From the NCBI GenBank assembly GCA_018350325.1, contig JAEVLN010000001.1, positions 3,811,254 to 3,875,253 of the forward strand: a stretch of 64,000 nucleotides of DNA, in the 5' to 3' direction. Both the position numbers and the translations under genes were made by a program. The stretch is from Globodera rostochiensis (taxonomy: Eukaryota > Nematoda > Chromadorea > Rhabditida > Heteroderidae). A model generated the notes under the pieces. The model was given only the letters and a program-made list of their open reading frames with translations. It did no database searches and was not told the DNA's origin. Every line of letters begins with the position of its first letter. Position 1 is the first letter of the stretch. Below, piece after piece: positions 40,741 through 52,152 of the stretch.

Positions 40741-42619
40741 ATGATTCCTTTCCCTGTGATTACGCTTCAACTTCTGATTATTATCATCGCTGTCGTGTTC
40801 GTTATCGTCACCCAGTGCTGCGGTTGTTGTTGTAAGAAGGTAATTTTTGACGACATTTTTCAAGCCTAATTAGTATTTTTAAGCGAAAGAAGCTCGTTGC
40901 AGGTGGGAGAAGCTGACAGTTACATTGCATTTCCTTCTATTACAGTAAAGCGAAATGTCGCCTTGGACCCTGCCAGCATCTCCAAAGTGTCGACTAAACC
41001 GGTATCCGCCGCTGCTCCAGGTAGAGAACAGTGGAAGTTATTTTTGTAGTGAACTTCACTTCCATTCCAGTGAGTGTTCCACCCATTTCGACTCTACGCG
41101 AAAAAAAGTCATCAGATGGCCGAACAACAAACAAAAAAACCAGCACAGCAGGTAGAGAGTTGCAACTTTCTATCGTTGAAAAGTGCCAAAGTCCAATTTT
41201 AGCAAAAGCCCCAAGTTATTCGACGCTTCGCAAATCTGAGCCGAAGACTAGCAAATCTGAGTCAAAGACTAGCAAATCTAAGTCAAAGACTAGCAAATCT
41301 AAGTCAAAGACTAGCAAATCTGAGCCAAAGGCTAGCAAATCTGAGCCAAAGATTCGCAAACCTGAGCCGAAGACTTCCGTTAAAAAGTCCTTGCAAGCGC
41401 TTAAACAGACGCCAAAATTCGCGGCAGGTGAAGCATTATTAAATAATCGTCTAACAACGATGAATTTCTTTCCAGCAAACGACCAAAACTACACGACGCT
41501 GGACAAATTGGACCGGAACATCTTCGTTCAAAAGTCACCACAAGCGCAAAAACAGACGCCAAAATTTGCGGCAGGTGAGCATTATTAAATAATCGTCTAA
41601 CAACGATGAATTTCTTTCCAGCAAACGACCAAAACTACACGACGCTGGACAAATTGGACCGGGACATCTTCGTCCAAAAGTCACCACAAGTGCAAAAACA
41701 GACGCCAAAATTTGCGGCAGGTGAGCATTATTAAATAATCGTCTAACAACAATTGGATTTCTTTTCAGCAAACGACCAAAACTATACGACGCTGGACAAA
41801 TTGGACCGGGACATCTTCGTTCAAAAGTCTCCGCAAGCGCAAAAACAAGCGCCAAAACAGGGGCCAAGATTTGCTGCATGTAAGGATTAAGTCGACCGAC
41901 CGATAACAATGAATAATAACGATTATTTATTTAAGCAACCGACCAAAACTACATGACGCTTAACCAATTGGACCGGGACATCTTCGTTCAAAAGTCTCCA
42001 CAAGCGCAAAAACAGGCACCAAGATTTGCTGCAGGTGGACGGTTAAGAGTCGACCATAGTGACGTTTAGATATTTTTCAGCAGGAGACCAAAACTATATG
42101 ACGCTTAACCAATTGGACCGGGACATTTTCGTTCAAAAGTCTCCGCAAGCGCAAAAACAGACGTCAAAATTTGCTGCATGTGATGATTTGTTAAAGAGGA
42201 ATTTACAAACAATGATTTTCAGCTGAAGATCAAAACTATATGACGCTTAACCAATTGGACCGGAACATCTTTGTTCAAAAGTCGCCACAAACGCAAAAAC
42301 AAGCGCCAAAACAGGCGCCAAAATTCGTCGCAGGTGAAGTGTTAAAGAAGTCTTCTACCAATAACGATTATTTATTTAGCAAGCGAACAAAACTACATGA
42401 CGCTTAACCAATTGGACCGCGACATTTTCGTTAAAAATCCGACGCGTGCACCGACTTCGAATCCGCGTAAATGACACCGGGCTTACAACCCACGGAAGCA
42501 TTATTTAAGGTCCTTTAGGCGATGAGGCTAACTATGACGCACTTCGTGACTTTGATTCGGACCCATACGTTATCAAGACAGCAAATGCACGGGCACCAGC
42601 TGTTGCAAAGAAGCGTTGA
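40741..42619 (+). CDS. One-pass membrane protein with serially duplicated YxxL exons
   Basis: 445 residues from twelve exons: 40741-40839, 40903-41020, 41071-41151, 41203-41427, 41476-41574, 41622-41720, 41769-41879, 41936-42034, 42081-42179, 42223-42333, 42380-42466, 42510-42619; all phases agree. Residues 6-24 are one membrane segment (LLIIIIAVVFVIV) with almost no outside part; CCGCCCKK follows, likely palmitoylated. The tail starts with a Lys/Ser region (KTSKSKSKTSK) and then repeats a 33-37-residue unit, DQNYTTLDKLDRDIFVQK or DQNYMTLNQLDRDIFVQ, one per exon, each 99 or 111 bp, phase 1 at both ends, separated by 43-56-bp introns. The last exon is a diverged copy (ANYDALRDFDSDPYV). Counting SYSTL, there are nine Tyr-x-x-Leu motifs, fitting endocytic or ITIM-like signals. 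Not recognised as any known family. Confidence 0.8.
41476..42379. repeat. Exon-intron cassette array, about 145-155-bp unit
   Basis: Six full copies of exon plus short intron followed by the seventh exon. The first two introns are identical except for one or two bases (GTGAGCATTATTAAATAATC), showing recent duplication of whole cassettes; later introns have diverged. Confidence 0.9.
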
Positions 42620-43494
42620 TAAACGATCAATTTAAAGATGTGTATGTATAATTCGTTGATACCATTTAATGCTCGTCATGTGATCTCGTAATTGTTTTTT
42701 GATCCAATAATCATAAAAGGCTTTACCGCTTATTAGGGCCGTAGCCACGGATCCGGTCGTTTTGGCGAATCGATTGGTAGTAATGAACCCGCGCTGAATT
42801 TTGTTGTTTTTGAGGACAAAGCTTATTCGGATGCTAAAAGATCCAATGATGGTTCATGCTAACATTAGGAAATAGAAATTGAATAATTTTGATTAAAATT
42901 GATTTTCAATATTAAGGTTTGTTGGCGCCAAAATAATAGTTTAAGTCGGGCGCCAAAACTACCCCGACCGCGTAGAAACGACGGGACGTTTGTCCACGCA
43001 CACTTTTTGGTCTTTTAGCCCATGTTTTTGATTTAGTCCATATAATCTCGACGTTACTGATCAACAATGTAATTCTTTTTGTTCAATGTCAAAAAAGTAT
43101 TTATGCAATTTTGGTCCGACAAAATTCGAATTTTAGTTTTAAATGAAGTTTACCTACATAAAACATGCATATGACCAAAACTGTATTTAAACAAAGTGGT
43201 TGGAATTTATATTTCGGTTTTAGATAACCGGTTCCTATTTTCCTCCTATCGTTCTCGTCCAAATAATTAATTGACTCATATGGGCAAATTGTTCATTCAT
43301 TACCGTCAAAGTGTAGTAAATAGGTAAATAAATCTCTGTCTCATAAATGAAGTAATTTCTGAGCATTTCATAGTGAGGTTGAGTCAGGTTTTGTTGAAGT
43401 ATAAGTAAAATTCTCCGAAGAGGCGGCGGTCTCACTAATTACCTAATTGTAAATCGGCCAAACGATTTGTTCCGTGCATTCATTTCCTTTGAAG
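42620..43494. other. Intergenic
   Basis: AT-rich, no gene seen. Partly similar words to other spacers but no clear repeat. Confidence 0.5.
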
Positions 43495-43645
43495 TAGAGC
43501 CCGGCGGGAGCGGGACTTTCGCGGGAAAAGTGCGAATTCCCGCTCCCGTTGCCCAACAGGATTTTTAATGGACGGGAGCGGGAAAAAGGCGGGAATCCCG
43601 CTCCCGTTCCTTTTGAATTTCCGGAAATTTTTTTACCGGACTCTA
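43495..43645. mobile_element. 151-bp hAT-like MITE
   Basis: Inverted ends TAGAGCCCGG and CCGGACTCTA; perfect 8-bp target duplications CTTTGAAG at 43487-43494 and 43646-43653. The inside is two CGGGAGCGGGA palindromic blocks. End sequence matches the TAGAG ends of the 8462-9568 element, so the same superfamily. Confidence 0.88.
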
Positions 43646-43773
43646 CTTTGAAGGATGCGCCACTACCTCTTTTTTAGGAGACTTTAATTAAGAGGGGGAA
43701 GGTGAGGGGGAAATTGGTAAAAAGTCTTTTTGTAATAAATTTGGATCGAGCAAAGTGTCCACTTTTGTGCAAA

Positions 43774-44208
43774 ATGCTGAACCGGGCCCAACTCATCTGT
43801 GCACTGTTACTTTCACAATTGGTACTGGTCCCTCTTGCCTCGGGACATCCGGTACCGGACAACAAACAACAAACAGAAGCCGTCGTGGTTAAGTAAGTGA
43901 TAAGGAAGTTAAGGGGAGACAACAACTTTTACGAAAAGCATCTGATCCTCATCTAATCATTCGATTTATTTCAGAAAACGCTCCCCGGGCCTCTGGAAGA
44001 AAGTGGCGGTTGGTGCTGCGATCGGAGTTGGCGGAGCTTTGCTTTACCACGCGTACAAAAACAGCAAAAGTGGACAAACGACGGCGGCTCCGGCGGCGGC
44101 GGCGGACGGTAAATTTGTGACTTACAAATTACATCGTCTCCAAATTAATTAATTTAAAATTCAGACGGAGGCACAGACGAACAGCCCGCAAATCTGAGAA
44201 GAGGCTGA
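43774..44208 (+). CDS. Secreted prepropeptide with KKR site and amphipathic segment
   Basis: Three exons, 43774-43892, 43975-44108, 44165-44208; 98 residues. Signal peptide about 1-24 (LICALLLSQLVLVPLASG), a short pro-part rich in Q/E/V, then KKR followed by SPGLWKKVAVGAAIGVGG and LLYHAYKNSKSG, an Ala-rich spacer and an acidic end with LRRG. After cleavage at KKR the peptide would begin with a cationic, Gly/Ala-rich hydrophobic helix, the layout of linear membrane-active peptides; alternatively that stretch is a small transmembrane anchor. No family recognised. The KKR site and the short spacer genes around suggest a secreted regulatory or defence peptide (inference). Confidence 0.75.
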
Positions 44209-44664
44209 TATGGGGGCAAAGATGGGATATATTTTGGAATTTTTCAATTTTTTATCCATTTAATTAGCGAGGAATACATAATATATAGATAGATTTATGT
44301 CGCAAGTTCAGATCATTTCTCAAACTTTAACATATCGGGTTGAATTAAAAAACTTGAGGTGATGAGTTGGGTTGGTGATAAGATGGGTTGACACCAACCA
44401 AAACATACAAATAAGCTTGAATGAATAGGGGGTGAGATTTATATGAACCAAAAATGGACAATATGCATTTTTAACAATTTTTTGTCAAAATATGCTTTTC
44501 GAACCCGAATGTTTATGACCCAATAATTACGGTATTTCGCTCCAACAAAGACTAAGATTTGTTGATTTGGTTAACAAAACAAAATTGTGATGTTTCTGTC
44601 GGTGCCAAACTGACACCACCGTCCAATTCCGTATCTTTTGTTTAGCTTTTATTTTCTATTGGTT

Positions 44665-45137
44665 GCGGAGCACCACGATTGGGCGCGGCACGATTGGGCG
44701 CCAGCACGTTCGGTGCCGGCACGATTCGGTGCCCGAAGCAAACCAAACAAAATTGGTATCATACAAAAGCTCTCAGTATGCTGAACCTTTGATCAAGCTA
44801 AAACTAACCGATTCGTCTTTTCAAAAAAAGGTTATAGGTTTAAAACCTGTGAAAATTGCCATTTTTGTCGTGGTGACGTCATAACTTTCTTTATTTAAGT
44901 CAAATCGCTTTGCTTTTGCCTTGGTAAGCTTCTACTTATTACATGCTTTCGAATGATACTAAGCATGTTTGGTCTGGTTGACTTTGAACAAAGTTTTAAC
45001 CAAAAACTTGTCGGCGCCCAATCGTGCGCGCCAAATCGTGCGCGCCCAGTCGTGCGCGCCCAGTCGTGCGCGCCCAGTCGTGCGCGTCCAGTCGTGCGCG
45101 CCCAGTCGTGCGCGCCCAGTGCGCCCAGTTGCGGGGT
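44665..45137. repeat. Element bounded by inverted GCGC-rich tandem repeats
   Basis: The left block 44675-44740 has CACGATTGGGCGC words and the right block 45012-45135 the inverse (GCGCCCAATCGTGCGC), the latter expanded as about eight copies of CAGTCGTGCGCGCC. The arrangement looks like a foldback element with expanded ends. The Arg/Ala-rich frames here are artefacts. Confidence 0.65.
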
Positions 45138-45604
45138 ACCGATTGGTTGAACATTTTGAATAATGATTTGATTGAGTACGAGGGGATTTGAGAGCAGATC
45201 ATTTAGTGCCCACACTTCAGTGCCAGCAAATTTTTAAACTCACCCAAACTAAACAAAATAAAATGTTGAAGCTCTAATTGAGAAGAATCATTTGAAAAAA
45301 GCCGCCAAAGTTTGCTTCCTCGTGGCTATTTATTCCTTTTTTTACTTGCCAGATTTTGTTGCCTTTCCATACTATAATTTAACGTTGGAAATAGAAGTTA
45401 AATATGGCATTGAGTGTTGGCGTTATGTCATTCAAAAAAAAGTAGAGATTACAGCAGAAATCGTCTGCTATTTCCAAATCTATTGGGGCATAAGTTATAG
45501 TGTTCCACACTATTCATTTTGCCATTTTTGGCCAAACCCTTTTGTTAATTAGGCATTATAAATTTGGCCTTCAAATATTGAGTTAATCGCAATTTATCTC
45601 CCGA

Positions 45605-47519
45605 ATGGACTTTAACCTCAAAAGATTGGCCGGAGAGGCATCCGGTATGTTCAACCGAGCCAAACAAGTAAATATCGTTTTTATGTAAAAAATTACAAAA
45701 ATTTGGTTTTAGCTAACCGAAGAGAAGCTATTGCATGCTGAAAAGACAGAGCTTGGTATGAACACACACAAATAAACATTTAAAAATTCAATTTTAGACC
45801 CACATTTTGAGCAGCTGCTTGCCAAGGCGGACAAGACGGAGGAACAGTCGAAGAAGTTGTTGTCCGCCATGGAAGCGTATCTGCAGCCGAACCCGGGTCG
45901 GCATTTGGCTTTTTTTTTGTTATCCATTCTAAGTTTTGTGTAGCCAAACATAGGAAAAAAAAAATCGGGTTTTCTTATCATTTAAAATGTTCTTTTTAAT
46001 TTTGCTTTTATTTTGACAAATTTAGCTCTCCGAATGGGCGATGCCTTTTATGAGAAGCTGGAAATCCGTTTGGATACTTCCCCTGCCAACCGTTCCAACA
46101 ATTTGGAATATCTCGGCGAGGCGATGCAGGCGCTTACAAACTTTTGCGAAAATTAAAACAATAAAATTCAGGAGGCGGGCCAAACTTTTGGCATTGATAC
46201 GCCCTTTGGAGGTACTGAAACGATTTTTAGAAAATCTCCAAAAATTGATAATTAAGCTAATTTTTTGGGTTTTCAAACTTAAATTGAAATGGACAGTTTC
46301 TGGACTTTTTCACATAAAAATATTAAAATTCAACACAATTTTTTCAGGCGCTCTGCAAAAGGTGGCACAGACGGAGGCCAAATTGGGCGGTGCAGAGCGC
46401 GAACTAATCCAAACGACGGTCGGTCAAACTCTGATGCCCATTCGACGCTTTTTGGAGGGCGATATGCGCAACATTCAGGCAAAAACAAACAAAAAGTTTA
46501 ATTCAAATTTAATAATAAAATTCTTTTATAGAGGGAGCGTCGCGTTTTGCAGAAAAAGCGTTTGGATTTGGACGCGGCCAAAAGTCGTCTGAAGCGCGCC
46601 CGCACTTTGGAATCACAGGCAACCGTGGGTTTTGCAGAGAATCGATAATTTTGATGAAATTCAAAAAATGCAATTGCAACTAAAATACCTATTTTGAAAA
46701 TTGAAGTTTTAAATTCTTGAAACAAAAATTTTGTTTTGTCATTGAAGAGAACTGAGGCGAATTTATGCTTTGAACAGGTGAGAAGGAAATCGGAGGATTT
46801 TATTCATTTGTTTCTGTGGTTGGTATTGTCGTTTTTTGTGCATTGTTTTTTCCCTTTTTTGGTTGCCCTAAAATGTTTTTTAGAATTTACAAAAGGACCG
46901 GTCCATCCCCTCAGTTTTAAAAATGGTTTTTGGCAATTAAATTAGCAGCTTTTGGATGGTGGGGCCATCCCGTTCAAATTACCGAAGACCATTTTCAAGA
47001 GGTACAGCCACTGCTGCTGCCCATTGAGGCGTGCGGATTTTTCAAGTCACATTTTTTGGATTCTTTCGACTTCATTTTTGTTTTTTATTTGGATTTTTCA
47101 GGCGGAGGCTGACCTGCGAGTTGCCCAGGCCGAATTTGACAAACAGGTGGAAATTCTGCGCATTTTGCTGGAGTCTCTTCAGACGGCGCAGGTTCAAATT
47201 GCAAGCGAATGTTCTTAAAACGTTCACTCATTTCCAGAACCAGCAGCTTAAGAATCTGTTCGAATTTGTAGAGGCACAGTCCCAATACTTTTCCACTTGT
47301 CAACAACACATGGCTGACTTGAAGCGGGAGCTCAATTCCGCCGGCGGTGGACGGTGATTAAATTCTAATTAAATAATAATAACTTTTTAATTTTTGACAG
47401 CTTCAGATCCAATGGAATTAGCGGAAGCGATGGAATCTGAGGGGGCCGAACGGGCAGAGGACAGCGGACATGGCGAAGAACGGAGACCCAATTTAAGCAA
47501 TTCTTACTTCAGAAAGTGA
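45605..47519 (+). CDS. Endophilin-B/SH3GLB-like BAR protein, no SH3
   Basis: Membrane-bending N-BAR protein. Exons: 45605-45667, 45713-45755, 45798-45896, 46026-46129, 46172-46211, 46348-46478, 46532-46624, one exon ending near 47000 (TEDHFQE), 47102-47191, 47238-47346, 47401-47519. Matches to endophilin B run throughout: MDFNLKRLAGEASGMF, LTEEKLLHAEKTELD, EAYLQPNP, LGGAERELIQTT, FLEGDMRNIQRERRVLQ, KKRLDLDAAKSRLKRA, DLRVAQAEFDKQVEILR, FEFVEAQSQYFSTC. The amphipathic N-terminus and BAR helices are intact; after the BAR there is only an acidic tail (SDPMELAEAMESEG), with no SH3 domain. Two introns (after 46129 and 46478) begin GC. The stretch 46625-46950 is unresolved; one small exon is missing from my model. 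The C-terminus assumes the donor at 47346. Confidence 0.88.
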
Positions 47520-47846
47520 CATGACAGATGACATAAACGATTACCAATATTTTACTTTTCAAAATTGAGAAATATTCCATGTGATTGGAGCTGTAACTAC
47601 AAATTTGACATTTTGTATAAAATTACTTAAATTGCTTTTCCAACTTTCCACATGGAAAAAATGTGTTGACATTATAATTAATCGGAGAAATGGGAGTGGG
47701 ACAATCTCATATTTACAACAAATAAATTGACTTTTTCCAATAATAAATATTAGTCTTACAGTTAGAACGGTTTTATCTCGAGCCCTTTCTGCTGACTTGC
47801 CTTACACAAATTAGTGCATATTCCCCTCCCCTCCCCCCCCCCTTCA

Positions 47847-49327
47847 TCAAACATCGATAACGACCAAATTACGGTTCAACAAATTCCACTCCAACGCCTC
47901 GCGCTCCCATTCCGCCCATCGCTTCCAGTCTCCAGCCGTCGCGGTAATTGGTCCCCGCTTCATCAGCCATATGTTGTCGTTGACTTGTCGAAGTGCCAGG
48001 CGCTCCCAGGTTCGTCCATTCTCCAACTCAAATGGCTCGAAACCGTCGATGAACACGTGCAGACGGATGATGAAGCTGACCGAAGTGAGGGCATCCAAAA
48101 ATGTCTGAATTTTTATTTATTTTGAAACCTAACGCATGCCGTCATGATGCATCCAGCTTTTTGTTTCGCCTTCGCGGACGCCTCCCCAAAACACCATTGG
48201 TCGCCGTTAGGGAAGTAAAAATTCTGTAAACTTTTTTTTGAATTTTGGGCGGGGGGGGGGGGGGGAGGTAAATATTGCATCATTCCTTTGGCATTAAAAA
48301 TACGTACCCGTTTGAGTGCTTCTACATCTCTGAAAGCCGATTCTTGCCAAACGCAACATTTGAACACTTTCGGACGTCCGTCCGTCCGCGCAGTGTGAAG
48401 CCATTTGGACAGCGCTTGTTCGAAAGACGCTTCGGCGCTGTCATCAGCCGGGCCTTGGGGGAAGATATCGTCGCAGAAAATCCAGCGGAGATTGGCACAG
48501 TCGCGCAGGACGGTGGGGGAAACGCGACGTCGCAAAAGAACGACACTTTGGCGGTTGAACAGACTCAGTCTGATCACATTGGCCGACAGCAGGGGCCAAA
48601 TCACCGCGGCCGAACTTTCCCACATTTGGCTTAGACCAATGTGCATTTCCAAGGACAAAACGACGCCAGTGTCGAAGAGTCGACGAATGCAATTGAGGAA
48701 AGCAATGACATTGTGGTCAATATATCTAAAAAGGAGTTTTACTTAACATGTCCAATTCTCTTATCGAACTTTTATTTAACTAAGAATCCAAAATTGTTGC
48801 AAGAATTCGTTCCCATTGGGGATGAAGCAATAAATAAAAGGGCACTTTCTGTCCGCTCGGGCTCGGAAGATTTTTTGATGGCAAATTACCGAATGGCGAT
48901 GCGTGTGAAGCCAATTAAATAGTCGGGTGGCGGTTGTAGTGGAAATGGCACTTCCACGGGCTTATCTCTGCCGTAAATTTTGACGAGTGCCGCGCCATTG
49001 CCGTCGATTTTTTGTCGAACGACTAACACACCAAGAGAAAATATCCGCGTTTTAAAGTGATAATCCACAAGAGAGTCAAATCGGTATGAGACCAACGCTA
49101 TCCGTCCGAGCTGAACACGTCTAATAAATGTGAACACACCGAGCAAATCGTCGTCAGAGATATAGCTGAAACGAGAAACAAAAATCCCTCCCGATCGCCG
49201 TATTTTATGGTAATTGGAGATTGGCTTTTTTGTCAGTGATTGTTATAAATCCTTGAATTAAAATGTATTAAATAAATGCTTACATTTTTCTCAATTGCCG
49301 TTGCTGCACATTCGGATGATCTGACAT
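47847..49327 (-). CDS. F-box-like protein of a cyst-nematode-expanded family, copy 1
   Basis: 331 residues, four exons: 49327-49284, 49165-48890, 48725-48308, 48104-47847; phases agree. Reads MSDHPNVQQRQLRK, then an F-box-like region (ISDDDLLGVFTFIRR, LVSYRFDSLVDYHF), a beta-strand stretch, YIDHNVIAFLNCIRRLF, and the family core [65 protein letters not shown] know this layout from hypothetical proteins that are numerous in Globodera and Heterodera; the N-terminus resembles an F-box, so SCF ubiquitin-ligase involvement is inferred. No signal peptide. It is paralogous to the plus-strand gene at 52153; the two start sites face each other, about 2.8 kb apart. Confidence 0.82.
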
Positions 49328-50120
49328 TTTTGTTCCAAATATTAAAACTAAAAAACGATTGAAGAAAAAAAGTGTTTGGCACTGAAATAAACTGCGATGT
49401 TAGAGCCGAGAAGCCGGCCAATTGAGTCTCGTTGGTAGGAAAAAAGCGTTTTAATTGTCTCCTAAAATTGGAGAATACACTCATCTGCATCTTGATAGAC
49501 TTAGGAAAGTGTTTCTCGGGGTTAAAAATTATTGAGAAACCCAAAATGAGATCTTGAAAGATGATTTGAATGTGTTTTGCTCATTCTTTCTCATTATTCA
49601 CCGCCCCTGTCCAGATCGTCCGTCGGTCCTCCTTCCGTTTTCTACGCTTTGCCTCTCTTTGATCACCCAATTTTTGATTTATTCACTCATTTTGGGCGAA
49701 ATTTAAACTTAAATTTTTTGAGAATCCGCATTTTAAAAAAAATTTTGGACCAATTTTCTTACAAAATTCCATCCAAGAATTCAAAATATTTTTAAAATTA
49801 TATGAATAATATTTTTTTATTTTAATTTATTTGGTCTAAACAAAGGTGCACAAAAAATAGGTATAAACCTAAAAATCGAGTCCAGATCTCCTAATCAAAT
49901 TCTGAAGTTGTTCAAAACACTCCGCGATTATGTCCAAGGTAGCAAATTTTGCCTGCTCTCCAGCAACATTAAAAATATTTTTTTTAATTTTATTTTTTAT
50001 AATATTCAATAAATAAATATGTAATGGGTAGACCTTATAGGTATGTATTTCGCTGATGGCCTTACCTATATGTATAATTTCTCAAAATCGAAATTGAATG
50101 ACTTTTCGAAAGTGGAGAAA
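49328..50120. other. Intergenic
   Basis: AT-rich 5' flank of F-box-like copy 1. No coding signal. Confidence 0.5.
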
Positions 50121-50132
50121 CGCTTTTGATCT

Positions 50133-50429
50133 GAGTGTCGAATAGTAAAAAATATTCGAGTTTTGAATTTAATTCTGGATTAACGCCGTTGGCGGCCTGC
50201 CAACAGCGAGCATGCGGAAACGGAGCAAGTAGTGGGGGCGAGACGGAGGGCGGAGGAAGAAGTCTGACGAGCGCCACTGGGGGGCGAGCGCGCGGAAACC
50301 CGCGGGGCGGGCGCGCGCGAGACTCCCGACGGGTCACGCGCGGACTTCTTCCGGAGTCTCGGCCCACCTACTGGCCGCCGTAGTCGAGCGAGTGTGCGGT
50401 ACTTTGGCCAAGTTTTTCATTCGACACTC
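50133..50429. mobile_element. GC-rich insert with 11-bp inverted ends
   Basis: GAGTGTCGAAT at 50133 and ATTCGACACTC at 50419 are perfect inverted repeats around about 275 bases whose right half (50200-50400) is strikingly GC- and CpG-rich compared with its surroundings. Looks like a non-autonomous element; no target duplication was found. Confidence 0.45.
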
Positions 50430-50989
50430 GGACCGGTAGCCGGAAGAAAAAATAGACCATTTTTAAAAGCATTTTTTCTGATCACGCATTTATCACCGGT
50501 CCGGACGCCGTCAATTGTGTGATTGTGAGTCTATAAATCTTTGCCAAATTCCTCAAATGGTGTGCATTCATTCATTAAATTCACGATTAAACAGTATCGT
50601 AAAATCTGAAATTTTATGAACTATTTGGCAAAAAAATTTTCACCTTCCAGTCCCATAAAAAGATTCCACCATCATCAAAGTGCCTTTTACCCAATGCCCT
50701 GGGTCTTCTACCAATTATTACTTTAGTATGGGCAAAAGAGAGGAAGAACCGGTCTGGCCAACGTTTCGCCCGAGACTCCCCCCTCCCAAATCAGTTTTAT
50801 TTACTTCAATAAAAGGGTAAACCCTTTTAGAATCGGCACTAACTAAAGTTTGGGTATTTGATCAGATCATATGGGTTTTGAGTTAGGAAATAATTTAATT
50901 TCCTATTCAAAATTCCAAGGTCATTTTTGAATCTTAGTACACCTTGTAAGTTTTCCGTAATTTGCAGAAATTCGAGTCGAAATCACAAA

Positions 50990-51281
50990 ATGCGTTTTCT
51001 CTTTTTGATTCTGCTGACCCAACTGATCGTCACCGTCGTTGTTGTGAATGCCGCAGTTCAACCCCAATTGGCATTTTTAGGCGGATCACCGGGGCCGTCC
51101 CCAGGGCTGCCCCCAACACAGACGAAAGTGTAAGCGGAATTCCCGATTCGAATTCAAAATGTTTTCAATAATCAATAAATTTAAATATTTGATCGCCAGA
51201 ATCCGGCGTCGACGTGGCCTAAAGGCGTCCGGACTGATCGCTGGTGCGCCCTCAAAGCCTTGCAGAGTTAGACAACGATGA
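50990..51281 (+). CDS. Small secreted peptide precursor with RRRR site
   Basis: Two exons, 50990-51129 and 51200-51281; 73 residues. Signal peptide about 1-22 (FLFLILLTQLIVTVVVV), a Pro/Gly-rich pro-region (FLGGSPGPSPGLPP), then IRRRRGLKASG and a basic end with a single cysteine (APSKPCRVRQR). The tetrabasic site suggests processing to a short basic peptide of about 22 residues. Not recognised. It sits between the two head-to-head F-box-like genes. Start chosen as the only ATG giving a signal peptide; donor GTAAGC and acceptor CGCCAG keep the frame. Confidence 0.65.
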
Positions 51282-52152
51282 AGACGACGGGTGCGAGCAG
51301 TACTGTATTAACAGAACGATAAAACAAAACAAGACATATGTAAATTGAGTATTTTTTGTTTGATTTCTTCGTTTGATTGGATGTATAGAATTAAATAGCG
51401 ATCGATTGGTCGACACCTGTCAATTGGCCGTGTACAGTCGTAGCCAATGATCAAATGGGTCTAAATGAGCAAAAGAATTCTGATCTGAGCAGAGTTGAAT
51501 TGAGGGGGATGAAGTCTGAAAATTTAAAATAACACCATATTTGATTAAAATGCGTAAAAATCTGTCAATATAATTTTTGAATTTAGCGTTCTTTTTCTTT
51601 ACTTTTATTCACTTTCTTTTCGTGGCGATACTCTTGGCAAAATGGTTATGCGATAATGAAATGCATAGTAAATGACGCGCTATGCCTACGCAGTGCGCAC
51701 GCGTGCAAAGTCGCTATTTCTAAATTTATTTTTTGTGTTTACACTGTTTTGTGCGAGCTAAATGGTTGTCCAGCAGAAACAGACAACTTTTAGCCGGTGT
51801 ATTCTTGAGAATTTTTGGTCAAGAAAAAAATTGATTTTTGTGACTGCATTTTTGAAAAATTTTTCAGTTTAAGAATTTTTGCAAACCCCCGGAATAGTTC
51901 TTTACGAACTTAACTTTTAGTCTCTAAAAAATAGAGAGTTCCAAGTTCAATTGGGGTGATTAAAAAACTTCCTGCAATTTTTTGTTGTTGTTATGTTATG
52001 TTATCTTCAGCATATGAAAGCAACGGGGCGACACATTTTTACTTTTTGATAAAAAAAATATTTGGATTTCGAATCCATTGAAGTTGTAATTTCATGTTTA
52101 TTGTGTTTTCCCATATTGTCACAATGATTCAATTAGTTTTAGGCTGTCCGAA
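51282..52152. other. Intergenic
   Basis: AT-rich spacer with no coding, RNA or repeat signal that I can support. Confidence 0.5.

Noticed and set aside
45292..45552. 86-residue frame starting at a non-ATG codon
   Set aside because: No ATG, no splice partner, composition not convincing.
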